From NCBI GenBank assembly GCA_949825065.1, contig OX463863.1, forward strand, positions 18,523,240-18,587,239: DNA of 64,000 nucleotides. The letters are read 5' to 3'. The notes under the pieces were generated by a model. That model was not told the origin of the DNA and searched no databases. It was given only the letters and a program-made list of their open reading frames with translations. Numbering within the stretch: the first letter of the stretch is position 1; each line of letters starts with the position of its first letter. This document shows positions 36,601 to 48,740 of this stretch, piece after piece. The position numbers and the translations under genes were made by a program. The DNA is from Odontocerum albicorne (taxonomy: Eukaryota > Arthropoda > Insecta > Trichoptera > Odontoceridae).

Positions 36601-39600
36601 GCAGACGTACTCACCTCTAATGAAGTATAAGTGTGCAGACATGCTCACCTATAATGAAGTATAAGCGTGCAGACACACTCACATATAATATAATATTAGT
36701 GTGCAGACATGCCCCCCTTTAATAAAGTATAAGTGTGCGGACATACTCACCTATATTGTTGTATATTTGTGCATTAATAATCTCCTATAATGTAGTATAA
36801 GTGTGCAGAAATACTGACCTATTATGAAGTATAGTTGTGCATTCATACTCATATACAATGTAGTAGAAGAGTGCAGACATACTCACCTATAATGTTATAT
36901 AAGTGGGCGGACATACTCACCTATAATATAGTATAAGTGTGCAGACATATTCACCTATAATGAAGTGTAAGTGTGCAGATATACTCACCAATACAGTTCT
37001 ATAAGTGTGCAGACATACTCACCTATAATGTAGTATAAGTGTGCAGATATACTCACCTATAATGTAGTATAAGTGTGCAGACATGCTCAACTATAAAATA
37101 GTATAGTTGTGCATACATACTCACCTATAATGAAGATAAGTTGTGCATACATTCTCACCTATAATTTAATATAATAAAATATAAGTGTGCAGACATACTC
37201 ACCTATGATGAAGTATAAGTGTGCAGACATACTCACTTATGATGTTGTATAAGTGTGCCGACATGCTCACTTTTAATGTAGTATAAGTGTGCATACATAC
37301 TCACCTATAATGTATCATAAGTGTGCAGATATACTCATCTATATTGTAGTATCAGTGTGGAGACATACTCACCTATATTTAAGAATAAGTGTGCAGACAT
37401 TCTCACCTTTAATGTAGAATAAGTGTTCAGACATACACATCTATAATATAGTATAAGTGTGGATATAAACTCACCTTTATTGTTGTATAAATGTGCAGAC
37501 ATTCTCACCTATGAAAATGTATAAGTGTGACATGCTCACCTATAATGCAGTATAAATGTGCAGACATACTCACCTATAATATTGTATTAGTGTGGTGCAG
37601 ACATGCCCACCTTTAATGAAGTATAAGCTTGCAGAAATACTCACCTAGAATGTAATAAAGTTGTGCATACATACTCACATATATTGTAGTATAAGTGTGC
37701 AGACATACTCACCTATAATGTAGTATAGTTGTGCATACATACTCACCTATATTGCATTATAAGTGTGCAGACATATTTGCCTATAATGAAGTATTAGTGT
37801 GCAGACATACTCACCTGTAATGAAGTATTAGTGTGCAGACATGCCCACTTTTAATGAAGTATAAATGTGCGGACATACTCACCTATAATGTAGTATAGTT
37901 GTGCACACATACTTACCTGTTATGTAGTATAAGTGTGCAGACATGCTCACATATAATGTAGTTAAGTGTGCAGACAGACTTACCTATAATGCAGTATAGA
38001 TTTGCATACTTACTTGCCTATAATGAAGTATAAGTGTGCAGATATACTCACGTATAATGAAGTGTTAGTGTTCATACATACTCGCCTATAATGTTGTATA
38101 AGTGTGCAGACATATTCACCCATAATGAAGTATGAGTGTGCAGACATACTCACCTATAATGAAGTATAGTTGTGCATACATACTCACCTATAATGTAGTA
38201 TAAGTGTGGAGACATACTCACCTATAATGAAGTATAAGTGTGCAGACATACTCACCTATAATGTAGTATAGGTGTGCAAACATACTCATCTTTAATGAAG
38301 TATAAGTCTGGTCACATACTCACCTATAATGAAGTATAAGTGTGCAGATATTCTTACCTATAATAAAGTATAGTTGTGCAGACAAACTCACCTATAATGT
38401 TCCATAAGTTTGCAGACGTACTCACCTATAATGAAGTATTAGTGTGCAGACATGCTCAACTATAATGAAGTATAAGTGTGCAGACACACTCACCTATAAT
38501 ATAATATTAGTGTGCAGACATGCCCCTCTTTAATAAAGTATAAGTGTGCGGACATACTCACCAATAATGTAGTATATTTGTGCATACATAATCCCCTATA
38601 ATTTAGTATAAGTGTGCAGAAATACTGACCTATAATGTAGTATAGTTGTGCATACATACTCATATACAATGTAGTATAAGTGTGCAGACATACTCACCTA
38701 TAATGTAATATAAGTGTGCAGACATACTCACCTATATCGAAGTCAAAGTTTGCAGACATACTGACCTATAATAAAGTATAGTGTGCAGACATACTCATCT
38801 ATATTGTAGTATCAGTGTGGAGACATACTCACCTATATTTAAGAATAAGTGTGCAGACATTCTCACCTTTAATGTAGAATAAGTGTGCAGACATACACAT
38901 CTATAATATAGTATAAGTGTGGATATAAACTCACCTTTATTGTTGTATAAATGTGCAGACATTCTCACCTATGAAAATGTATAAGTGTGACATGCTCACC
39001 TATAATGAAGCATAAGTGTGCAGACATACTATTTTATAATGTAGTATAAGTGTGCAGACATGCTCACCTATAATGATGCATAGTGTGCAGACATACTCAC
39101 CTATAATGTTGTATTAGTGTGCAGACATGCCCACCTTAAATGAAGAATAAGCTTGCGGACATACTCACCTATAATGTAGTATAGTTGTGCATACATACTC
39201 ACCTATAATGAAGAATAGTTGTGCATACATACTCACCTATAATGAAGTATAAGTAAGCAGACATACTCACCTAAAATGAAGTAATAGTGTGCAGACATGC
39301 CCACCATTAATGAAGTATAAATGTGCGGACAATACTCACCTATAATGTAGTATAGTTGTGCATATATACTCACCTATAATGTTGTATAGTTGTGCATACA
39401 TACTCACCTATAATGAAGTATAAGTGCGCGGACATACTCACCTATAACGTAGTATAGTTTTGCTTACATACTCTCCTATGATGTAGTATAAGTGTGCAGA
39501 CATACTGACCTTTAATGTAGTATAGTTGTGCAAACAAACTCACCTATAATGTTGTATAAGTGTGCAGACATACTCTACTGTAATGTTGTTTAAGTGTGCA

Positions 39601-40080
39601 GACATACTCAGCTATGATGAAGTATAAGTGTGCAGACATACTCACCTATAATATAGTATGGGTGTGCAGACATACTCACCTATAATGTAGTATAGTTTTG
39701 CATACATATTCACCTATAATGGAGTATAAGTGTGCAGACATACTCACCTATCATGTATTATAAGTGTGCAGACATACTCACCCATATCGAAGTATAAGTT
39801 TGCAGACATACTTACCTATAATAAAGTATAGTTGTGCAGACATACTCACCTATAATGAAGCATGAGTGTGCAGACATACTTACTTATAATGTAGTATAAG
39901 TGTGCAGACATACTCACTCATTATGAAGTATAAGTGTGCAGACATGCTTACCTATAATGTGGTATAAGTGTGCAGACATACTCACAAATAATGAAGTATA
40001 GTTGTGCTTACATACTCACCTATAATGTTGTATAAGTATGCAGACATACTCACCTATAATGAAGTATAAGTGTACAGACG
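27613..40080 (+). repeat. 34-bp satellite, block 2, with ~5.16-kb higher-order repeat
   Basis: Same monomer and orientation as block 1. Rare variant monomers recur at long range: GTTCCATAAGTTTGCAGACG at 28626, 31431, 36588 and 38399, and the TGGATATAAACTCACCTTTA variant near 32300 and 37460. 31431 to 36588 (5157 bp) and 32225 to 37383 (5158 bp) define a higher-order unit of about 152 monomers. A LINE tail interrupts one copy at 30185-30292. No genes. Confidence 0.96.
30185..30292 (+). mobile_element. Solo LINE 3' tail inserted in the satellite
   Basis: 108 bases matching 9051-9155 (TGAAAGGCAACAAACCCAGA, then TTGTGTATATTTCTTGTCAT, then an AATAAATAAA tail). The corresponding point of the next higher-order copy (about 35448) lacks it, giving an exact empty site. 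It is a very short 5'-truncated insertion of the same LINE family as 5165-9165. Confidence 0.92.
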
Positions 40081-43000
40081 TATGTTAAAGTGTTTAGTAA
40101 AGGGGGGCATGTCTGCACACTAATATTATATTATAGGTGAGTGTGTCTGCACGCTTAAACTTCATTATAGGTGAGCATGTCTGCACACTTATACTTCATT
40201 ATGGGTGAGTACGTCTGCAAACTTATGGAACATTATAGGTGAGTTTGTCTGCACAACTTTACTTTATTATAGGTAAGAAAGTCTGCTCACTTATACTTCA
40301 TTATAGGTGAGTATGTATCCACACTTATACTACATTAAAGATGAGTATGCTTGCACACCTATACTACATTATAGGTGAGAATGTCTGCACACTTATACTT
40401 TATTATAGGTGAGTATGTCTCCACACTTATACTACATTATAGGTGAGTATGTATGCACAACTATACTTCATTATAGGCGAGTATGTCTGCACACTCAAAC
40501 TTCATTATGGGTGAATATGTCTGCACACTTATACAACATTATAGGCGAGTATGTATGAACACTTACACTACATTTTACGTGAGTATATCTGCACACTTAT
40601 ATTTCATTATAGGTAAGTAAGTATGCAAATCTATACTGCATTATAGGTGAGTGTGTCTGCACACTTATACTACATAATAGGTGAGTATGTCTGCACACAT
40701 GTACTTCATATAAAGTGAGTATGTCTGCACACTTTTATTTCATTATAGGTGAGTATGTATGCACTAACTATACTGCATTATAGATGAGTATGTCTACTCA
40801 CTTATACTACATTAAATGTGAGTGTACGTATGCACAACTTTACTTCATTATAGGTGAGTATGTCTGTCTGCACACTTGTACTTCATTATAGGTGACTATG
40901 TCTGCAAACTTATACTTTATTATAGGTGAGTATACCTGCACACTTATACAACATTACAGTCGGGTATGTCTGCACACTTATACAACATTATAGGTGAGTA
41001 TGTATGCACAACTAAACTACATTAAAAGTCAGTATGTCTGCACACTTATACTACATCATAGGAGAGTATGTATGCAAAACTATACTACGTTATAGGTGAG
41101 TATGTCCGCGCACTTTTACTTCATTATAGGTGAGTATGTATGCACAACTATACTACATTATAGGTGAGTATATATGCACAACTATACTACATTATAGGTG
41201 AGTATTGCCCGCACATTTATACTTAATTAAAGGTGGGCATGTCTGCACACTTATACTTCATTTTAGGTGAGTATGTCTGCTTACTTATACTACATTATAG
41301 GTGAGTATGTATGCACAACTATTCTACATTATAGGTGAGTATGTCCGCAAGCTTATTCTTCATTAAAGGTGGGCATGTCTGCACACTAATACAACATTAT
41401 AGGTGAGTATGTCTGCACACTATGCTTCATTATAGGTAAGCATGTCTGCACACTTATACTTCATTATAGGTGAGTATGTCTGCACACTTATACTTCATTT
41501 TAGGTAAGTATGTCTGCACAACTATACTTTATTATAGGTAAGTATGTCTGCAAACTTATACTTCGATATAGGTGAGTATGTCTGCATACTTATAATACAT
41601 TATAGGTGAGTATGTCTGCACACTTATACTCCATTATAGGCGAGTATGTATGAACACTAACTAGTTCGGCGTTAGCCAAACTGGAAAGAATAGGATATAA
41701 GGGAATTTTACTCACGGTTGTGGTGTAAGTTCGATGATTCGATTCGATGACTTATACTACATTAAAGATGAGTATGCTTGCACACCTATACTACATTATA
41801 GGTGAGTATGTCTGCACACTTATACCTTATTATAGGTGAGTATGTCTCCACACTTATACTACATTATAGGTGAGTATGTCTGCACACTTATACTTCATTA
41901 TACGTTAGTATGTCTCCACACTTATACTACATTATAGGTGAGTATGTACTCAAACTTCATTATGGGTAAATATGTCTGCACACTTATACAACATTAAAGG
42001 CGAGTATGTATGAACACTTACACTACATTTTACGTGAGTATATCTGCACACTTATATTTCATTATAGGTAAGTAAGTATGCAAATCTATACTGCATTATA
42101 GGTGAGTCTGTCTGCACACTTATACTACATTGTAGGTGAGTATGTCTGCACACTTGTACTTCATTATAAGTGAGTATGTCTTCACACTTTTATTTCATTA
42201 TAGGTGAGTATGTATGCACTAACTATACTGCATTATAGATGAGTATGTCTTCTCACTTATACTACATTATATGTGAGTGTACGTATGCACAGCTATACTT
42301 CATTATGGGTGAGTATGTCTGTCTGCACACTTGTACTTCATTATAGGTGAGTATGTCTGCACACTTATACTTTATTATAGGTGAGAATGTATGCACAACT
42401 ATACTTCATAATATGTGAGTATGTCTGCACACTTACACTTCATTGTAAGTGAGTATGTCAGCACACTTATACTTCATTATATGTGAGCATGTCTGCACAC
42501 TTATACTACATTATAGATGAGTTTGTCTGCACACATATACTACATTATCGGTGAGTATATCTTTACACTTATACTACATTATAGGTGAGTTTGTATGCAC
42601 AACTATACTTCATTATAGGTAAGCAAGTATGCACAACTTTTCTGCATTATATGTGAGTCTGTCTGCACACTTGTACTACATTATAGGTGAGACTGTCTGC
42701 ACACTTGTACTTCATTGTAGGTGAGTATGTCTGAACAGTTCTCTTTTATAATAGGTGAGTATGTGTGCTCAACTATACTGCATTATAGATGGAGTATGTC
42801 TACACACTTATACTGCATTAAAGGTGAGTAGGTCTTAACACTTATACTTCATTATAGGAAAGTATGTCTGCATACTTATAGAACATTATAGGTGAGTATG
42901 TATGCACAACTATACTTCATTATTTGTGAGTATGTCTGCACACTTATACCACATTATAGGTTAGCATGTCTGCACACTTATACTTCATAATGAGTGAGTA

Positions 43001-43218
43001 TGTCTGCACACTTATACTACATTATAAGTAAGTATGTCAGCACACTTATGCTTCATTATTGGTGAGTATGTCTGCACAACTATACTTTATTATAGGTTAG
43101 TATGTCTGCAAACTTATACTTCGATATAGATGAGTATGTCTGCATACTTATTATACATTATAGGTGAGTATGTCTGCACACTTATACTCCATTATAGGCG
43201 AGTATGTATGAACACTAA
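40081..43218 (-). repeat. 34-bp satellite, block 3, reverse orientation
   Basis: The same monomer read as its reverse complement (TATAGGTGAGTATGTCTG). The switch lies at about 40080-40107, where the incoming side ends at GTACAGACGTATG and the outgoing side starts at GTAAAGGGGGGCATGTC. A 95-bp foreign piece sits at 41655-41749. Confidence 0.95.
41655..41749. repeat. Copied satellite/LTR junction fragment
   Basis: About 90 bp from CTAGTTCGGCGTTAGCCAAA to TAAGTTCGATGATT matches 43213-43303, the edge of the second BEL/Pao element. The satellite sequence to its left is also the same as that left of 43213. It is therefore a duplicated junction, not a separate insertion. Confidence 0.85.
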
Positions 43219-43637
43219 CTAGTTCGGCGTTAGCCAAACTGGAAAGAATAGGATATAAGGGAATTTTACTCACGGTTGTGGTGTAAGTTCGATGATAGCG
43301 TGGATAACAGGATTCGGAGGTCTCGGCCGACGACAGGCAGCTCGTATTGCACTTCTGGAGAGTGGTCGCGGCTAGTAACAGGTAACTCGTCTTGGTGGTT
43401 CGGTGATGGAGCGCGGCTGGTAACAAGTAACTCGTCCCAGGTTCGGTGATGGAGCGCGGCTGCGACTGGCTAGCCCGGATTGAGGTCTTCTCCCGGCGAT
43501 CGTCTACGAACAAGTGGACGAGAAAGCGACGCTCTCCTGTCACGGTAATATTGATGGTTGGTGACAATAATACAGTCCAACGTAGGTGGGAATAACACCA
43601 CACCGCGCGGGGCCAGTCGCGGCGATAGGGCGGCCCA
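43219..43637 (-). repeat. Probable 3' LTR or 3' non-coding end of the second BEL/Pao element
   Basis: GC-richer than the satellite, no believable ORF. It contains two near copies of GGTTCGGTGATGGAGCGCGG (about 43400 and 43440). Its outer end carries GGCGTTAGCC, similar to the GGCGTAAGCC stem of the other element's LTR. A single copy prevents proof that it is an LTR. Confidence 0.5.
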
Positions 43638-44360
43638 TCATGACAGGGCCGGCCCAACAAGACGATACTTCGCGTCACGCATCGGCGTGATCATCCTGGG
43701 GCGCCGGGCGTCATCGGCGTGATCATCCACCACACGTGTCACTCCATCGCTGCCTGGTATGGTGCGGGTGATGCGTCCGAGTCGCCACTTCAGTGCCGGC
43801 AGGTTGTCCTCCTTGATCAGGACGAGCTCTCCGATTTGAGGAGAGGAGGCTGGTGAAAGCCATTTGGAGCGGGTTTGAAGGGTGTGGAGGTAGGAGTTGA
43901 GGACAGCCTCGATTCGTGTTAAGAGTGTGGTAAATTCCTCAAAGGTCAAGTGCTGATCACCTACGATTCTATAAAGTAACTGTTTTGTGGATTTTACCGC
44001 GGTTTCATGGAGACCGCCAAATGATGGAGCTGAAGGTGGGTTGAGCAACCACGTGATGTGCTGAGTAGTAAGTTTGTGAGTGATTTTATCTTCATTGACT
44101 GAAAGAAATCTCTGTACCTCCATGAGCTGATTCCTAGCACCCACATAATTTGTGCCACAATCGGATCGGATGAGAACAGGCACACCGCGACGGGAAACGA
44201 ACCGTTGTAATGCTGCGAAAAAGGCGTCCGTGCTGAGTGAAGAGACTGGCTCCAGGTGAACCGCCTTTGTGGAAAGGCACACAAAGACGCAGAAGTAGGC
44301 CTTCACAAGTTTTGCGTCTCTCAAAGTGCCGGATTTTATCAAGAAAGGGCCAGCAAAATC
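43638..44360 (-). pseudogene. BEL/Pao integrase, core and C-terminus, internally deleted
   Basis: The open frame contains VSADFAGPFLIKSG (first acidic residue), LIRSDCGTNYVGARNQL (second aspartate) and FGGLHETAVKS (catalytic glutamate, 51 residues after the aspartate). All three DDE residues are present. It then jumps from TRIEAVLN directly to SYLHTLQTRSKWL, losing the usual region of roughly 90 residues between core and C-terminal domain, and ends IGELVLIKEDNLPALKWRLG and on. Integrase inserts element cDNA. The reading frame has no stops and continues upstream into the 63-bp array, so a repeat-integrase fusion of at least 329 residues is open, though whether it is made is unknown. Confidence 0.85.
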
Positions 44361-45540
44361 CGCAGAGACTTGAGAGAACACCGGCTGAGTTTGGGCTGGG
44401 TTGCTTTTGAGTTGAAGCGCATGAGTTGGGAGAGCCGCGAGTATGGGCTGAGTTCGGGCTGAGAAGCTTTTGAGTTGAAGCGCATCAGTTGGGAGAGCCA
44501 CAAGTATGGGCTGAGTTTGGGCTGAGTCGCTTTTGAGTTGAAGCGCATGAGTCGGGAGAGCCGCAAGTATGGGCTGAGTTTGGGCTGAGTCGCTTTTGAG
44601 TTGAAGCGCGTGAGTTGGGAGAGCCACGCGTATGGGCTGAGTTTGGGCTGAGTCACTTTTGAGTTGAAGCGCATGAGTTGGGAGAGCCGCGAGTAAGGGC
44701 TGAGTTTGGGCTGAGTCACTTTTGAGTTGAAGCGCATGAGTTGGGAGAGCCGCAAGTATGGGCTGAGTTTGGGCTGAGTCGCTTTTGAGTTGAAGCGCAT
44801 GAGTTGGGAGAGCCGCGTGTATGGGCTGAGTTTGGGCTGAGTCGCTTTTGAGTTGCAGCGCATGAGTTGGGAAAGCCGCGAGTATGGGTTGAGTTTGGGC
44901 TGAGTCGCTTTTGAGTTGAAGCGCATGAGTTGGGAGAGCTGCAAGTATGGGCTGAGTTTGGGCTGAGTCGCTTTTGAGTTGAAGCGCATGAGTTGGGAGA
45001 GCCGCGAGTATGGGCTGAGTTTGGGCTGAGTCGCTTTTGAGTTGAAGCGCATGAGTTGGGAGAGCCGCGTGTATGGGGTGAGTTTGGGCTGAGTCGCTTT
45101 TGAGTTGATGCGCATGAGTTGTGAGAGCCGCAAGTATGGTCTGAGTATGGGCTGAGTCGCTTTTGAGTTGAAGCGCATGAGTTGGGAGAGCCGCAAGTAT
45201 GGGCTGAGTTTGGGCTTAGTCGCTTTTGAGTTGAAGCGCATGAGTTGGGAGAGCCGCGCGTATGGGCTGAGTTTGGGCTGAGTCGCTTTTGAGTTGAAGC
45301 GCATGAGTTGGGAGAGCCGCGAGTATGGGCTGAGTTTGGGCTGAGTCGCTTTTGAGTTGAAGCGCATGAGTTGGGAGAGCCGCAAGTATGGGCTGAGTTT
45401 GGGCTGAGTCGCTTTTGAGTTGAAACGCATGAGTTGGGAGAGCCGCGAGTATGGGCTGAGTTTGGGCTGAGTCGCTTTTGAGTTGAAGCGCATGAGTTGG
45501 GAGAGCCGCGCGTATGGGCTGAGTTTGGGCTGAGTGAGCT
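44360..45540 (-). repeat. 63-bp minisatellite of the second BEL/Pao element
   Basis: About 18-19 copies, key sequence GGGCTGAGTTTGGGCTGAGT on the plus strand. As 63 is a multiple of three, each minus-strand frame is open and gives a 21-residue repeat (for example LPTHALQLKS... in the integrase frame and LSPNSAHTRG... in another). Copies differ mainly at one dinucleotide (CGCGAG, CGCAAG, CGCGTG, CGCGCG). Confidence 0.95.
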
Positions 45541-45545
45541 CCTCA

Positions 45546-48500
45546 TTCACACATCTCGTCATGCACAATTTTATATTGTTCATACTTCTCACTTTTCCTT
45601 CGTTTAAAATCTGGTCTGTTCAGAACTTTCCATATGAATGTGGAGAGGACGAAATATGTGGGCTTGGATAGAAAGTTTTAAATATACCAGATTTTAAACG
45701 AAGGTAACGTGAGAAGTATGAACAAGTATTATTTGGTATGAACAAGTATTATTCCAAGAAAGTATTATTTGGTCCAAGATGATGGCGTATGGTCCAAGAA
45801 AGTATTATTTGGTCCAAGATTACGGTGTATGGTCCATGAAAGTATTATTTGGCCCAAGATTATGGTGTATGGTCCAAGAAAGTATTATTTGGTCCAAGAT
45901 GAAGGTGTATGGTCCAAGAAAGTATTATTTGTCCCAAGATTACGGTGTATGGGCCAAGAAAGTATTATTTGGTCCAAGATGACGGTGTATGGCCTAGAAA
46001 GTATTATTTGGTCCAGGATGACGGTGTATGGTCCAATAAAGTATTATTTGGTCCACGATGAACGTGTATGGTCCAACAAAGTATGATTTGTCCCAAGATT
46101 ACGGTGTATGGTCCAAGAAAGTATTATTTGGTCCAAGATGACAGTGTATGGCCTAGAAAGTATTATTTGGTCCAGGATGACGGTGTATGGTCCAAGAAAG
46201 TATTATTTGATCCAGAATGACGGTGTATGGTCTAAGAAAGTATTATTTGGTCCAAGATGACGGCGTATGGTCCAAGAAAGTATTATTTGGTCCAAGATGC
46301 AGGTGTTTGGTCCAAGAAAGTATTATTTGTCTCAAGATTACGGTGTATGGTCCAAGAAAGTATTATTTGGTCCAAGATGACGGTGTATGGCCTAGAAAGT
46401 ATTTTTTGGTCCCGGATGACGGTGTATGGTCCAAGAAAGTATTATTTGATACTAGAATGACGGTGTATGGTCTAAGAAAGTATTATTTGGTCCAAGATGA
46501 CGGTGTATGGTTCGAAAAAGTATTATTTCTAAACGGACCAGATTTTAAACGAATGGAAAGTGAGAAGTATGAACAATATAAAATTGTGCATGACGAATAA
46601 TACAACATTCATACTTCTCACTTTCCTTTGGTCTAAAATCTGGTTTGTATAGAACTTTCTATCTAAGCTCACAACTTACGTCCACTCCTCATTCATACAT
46701 CTCGTCATGCACAATTTTATATTGTTCACACTTCTCACTTTTCCTTCGTTTAAAATCTGGTCTGTTCAGAACTTTCCATATGAATGTGGAGAGGACGAAA
46801 TATGTGGGCTTGGATAGAAAGTTTTAAATATACCAGATTTTAAACGAAGGTAACGTGAGAAGTATGAACAAGTATTATTTGGTATGAACAAGTATTATTC
46901 CAAGAAAGTATTATTTGGTCCAAGATGATGGCGTATGGTCCAAGAAAGTATTATTTGGTCCAAGATTACGGTGTATGGTCCATGAAAGTATTATTTGGCC
47001 CAAGATTATGGTGTATGGTCCAAGAAAGTATTATTTGGTCCAAGAAAGTATTATTTGTCCCAAGATTACGGTGTATGGGCCAAGAAAGTATTATTTGGTC
47101 CAAGATGACGGTGTATGGCCTAGAAAGTATTATTTGGTCCAGGATGACGGTGTATGGTCCAATAAAGTATTATTTGGTCCACGATGAACGTGTATGGTCC
47201 AACAAAGTATGATTTGTCCCAAGATTACGGTGTATGGTCCAAGAAAGTATTATTTGGTCCAAGATGAGAGTGTATGGCCTAGAAAGTATTATTTGGTCCA
47301 GGATGACGGTGTATGGTCCAAGAAAGTATTATTTGATCCAGAATGACGGTGTATGGTCTAAGAAAGTATTATTTGGTCCAAGATGACGGCGTATGGTCCA
47401 AGAAAGTATTATTTGGTCCAAGATGCAGGTGTTTGGTCCAAGAAAGTATTATTTGTCTCAAGATTACGGTGTATGGTCCAAGAAAGTATTATTTGGTCCA
47501 AGATGACGGTGTATGGCCTAGAAAGTATTTATTGGTCCCGGATGACGGTGTATGGTCCAAGAAAGTATTATTTGATACTAGAATGACGGTGTATGGTCTA
47601 AGAAAGTATTATTTGGTCCAAGATGACGGTGTATGGTTCGAAAAAGTATTATTTCTAAACGGACCAGATTTTAAACGAATGGAAAGTGAGAAGTATGAAC
47701 AATATAAAATTGTGCATGACGAATAATACAACATTCATACTTCTCACTTTCCTTTGGTCTAAAATCTGGTTTGTATAGAACTTTCTATCTAAGCTCACAA
47801 CTTACGTCCACTCCTCATTCATACATCTCGTCATGCACAATTTTATATTGTTCACACTTCTCACTTTTCCTTCGTTTAAAATCTGGTCTGTTCAGAACTT
47901 TCCATATGAATGTGGAGAGGACGAAATATGTGGGCTTGGATAAAAAGTTTTAAATATACCAGATTTTAAACGAAGGTAACGTGAGAAGTATGAACAAGTA
48001 TTATTTGGTATGAACAAGTATTATTCCAAGAAAGTATTATTTGGTCCAAGATGATGGCGTATGGTCCAAGAAAGTATTATTTGGTCCAAGATTACGGTGT
48101 ATGGTCCATGAAAGTATTATTTGGCCCAAGATTATGGTGTATGGTCCAAGAACGTATTATTTGGTCCAAGATGAAGGTGTATGGTCCAAGAAAGTATTAT
48201 TTGTCCCAAGATTACGGTGTATGGTCCAAGAAAGTATTATTTGGTCCAAGATGACGGTGTATGGCCTAGAAAGTATAATTTGGTCCAGGATGACGGTGTA
48301 TGGTCCAAGAAAGTATTATTTGATACTAGAATGACGGTGTATGGTCTAAGAAAGTATTATTTGGTCCAAGATGACGGTGTATGGTTCGAAAAAGTATTAT
48401 TTCTAAACGGACCAGATTTTAAACGAATGGAAAGTGAGAAGTATGAACGATATAAAATTGTGCATGACGAATAATACAACATTCATACTTCTCACTTTCC

Positions 48501-48740
48501 TTTGGTCTAAAATCTGGTTTGTTTAGAACTTTCTATCTAAGCCCATAACTTACGTCCTCTCCTCATTCATACATCTCGTCATGCACAATTTTATATTGTT
48601 CATACTTCTCACTTTCCCTTCGTTTAAAATCTGGTCTGTTCAGAACTTTCTATATGAATGTAAAGAGGACGAAATTTGTGGGCTTGGATAGAAAGTTCTG
48701 AACCGACCAGATTATAAACGAAAGTAAAGTGAGAAGTATG
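45546..48740. repeat. Complex satellite: 40-bp arrays in ~1.13-kb higher-order units
   Basis: The 40-bp unit is a dimer of related 20-mers, GGTCCAAGAAAGTATTATTT and GGTCCAAGATGACGGTGTAT. Runs of these alternate with pieces of the 117-bp satellite in both orientations. The landmark CATATGAATGTGG recurs at 45631, 46777 and 47903 (1146 and 1126 bp apart). Unit lengths differ by multiples of about 20. ORFs through it repeat VWSKKVLFGPR-like words and are artefacts of the repeat. Confidence 0.93.

Larger units (their letters stand above)
43219..45540 (-). mobile_element. BEL/Pao element fragment, minus strand
   Basis: In element order (minus strand): a 63-bp repeat array (45540-44360), integrase core and C-terminus (44360-43640), then a non-coding 3' part with LTR-like properties (43640-43219). 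No matching 5' LTR is found, so it is 5' truncated at about 45545, where another satellite begins. Related to, but not the same as, the element at 23891-27607. Confidence 0.85.

Noticed and set aside
22312..43218. CRISPR-like array of short direct repeats
   Set aside because: Repeats of 34 bp follow one another with no unique spacers, the locus is eukaryotic, and no cas genes are present. It is a satellite.
43151..43678. 175-residue minus-strand ORF across the BEL/Pao end
   Set aside because: Runs from non-coding LTR-like sequence into satellite, resembles no protein and uses a frame different from the integrase.
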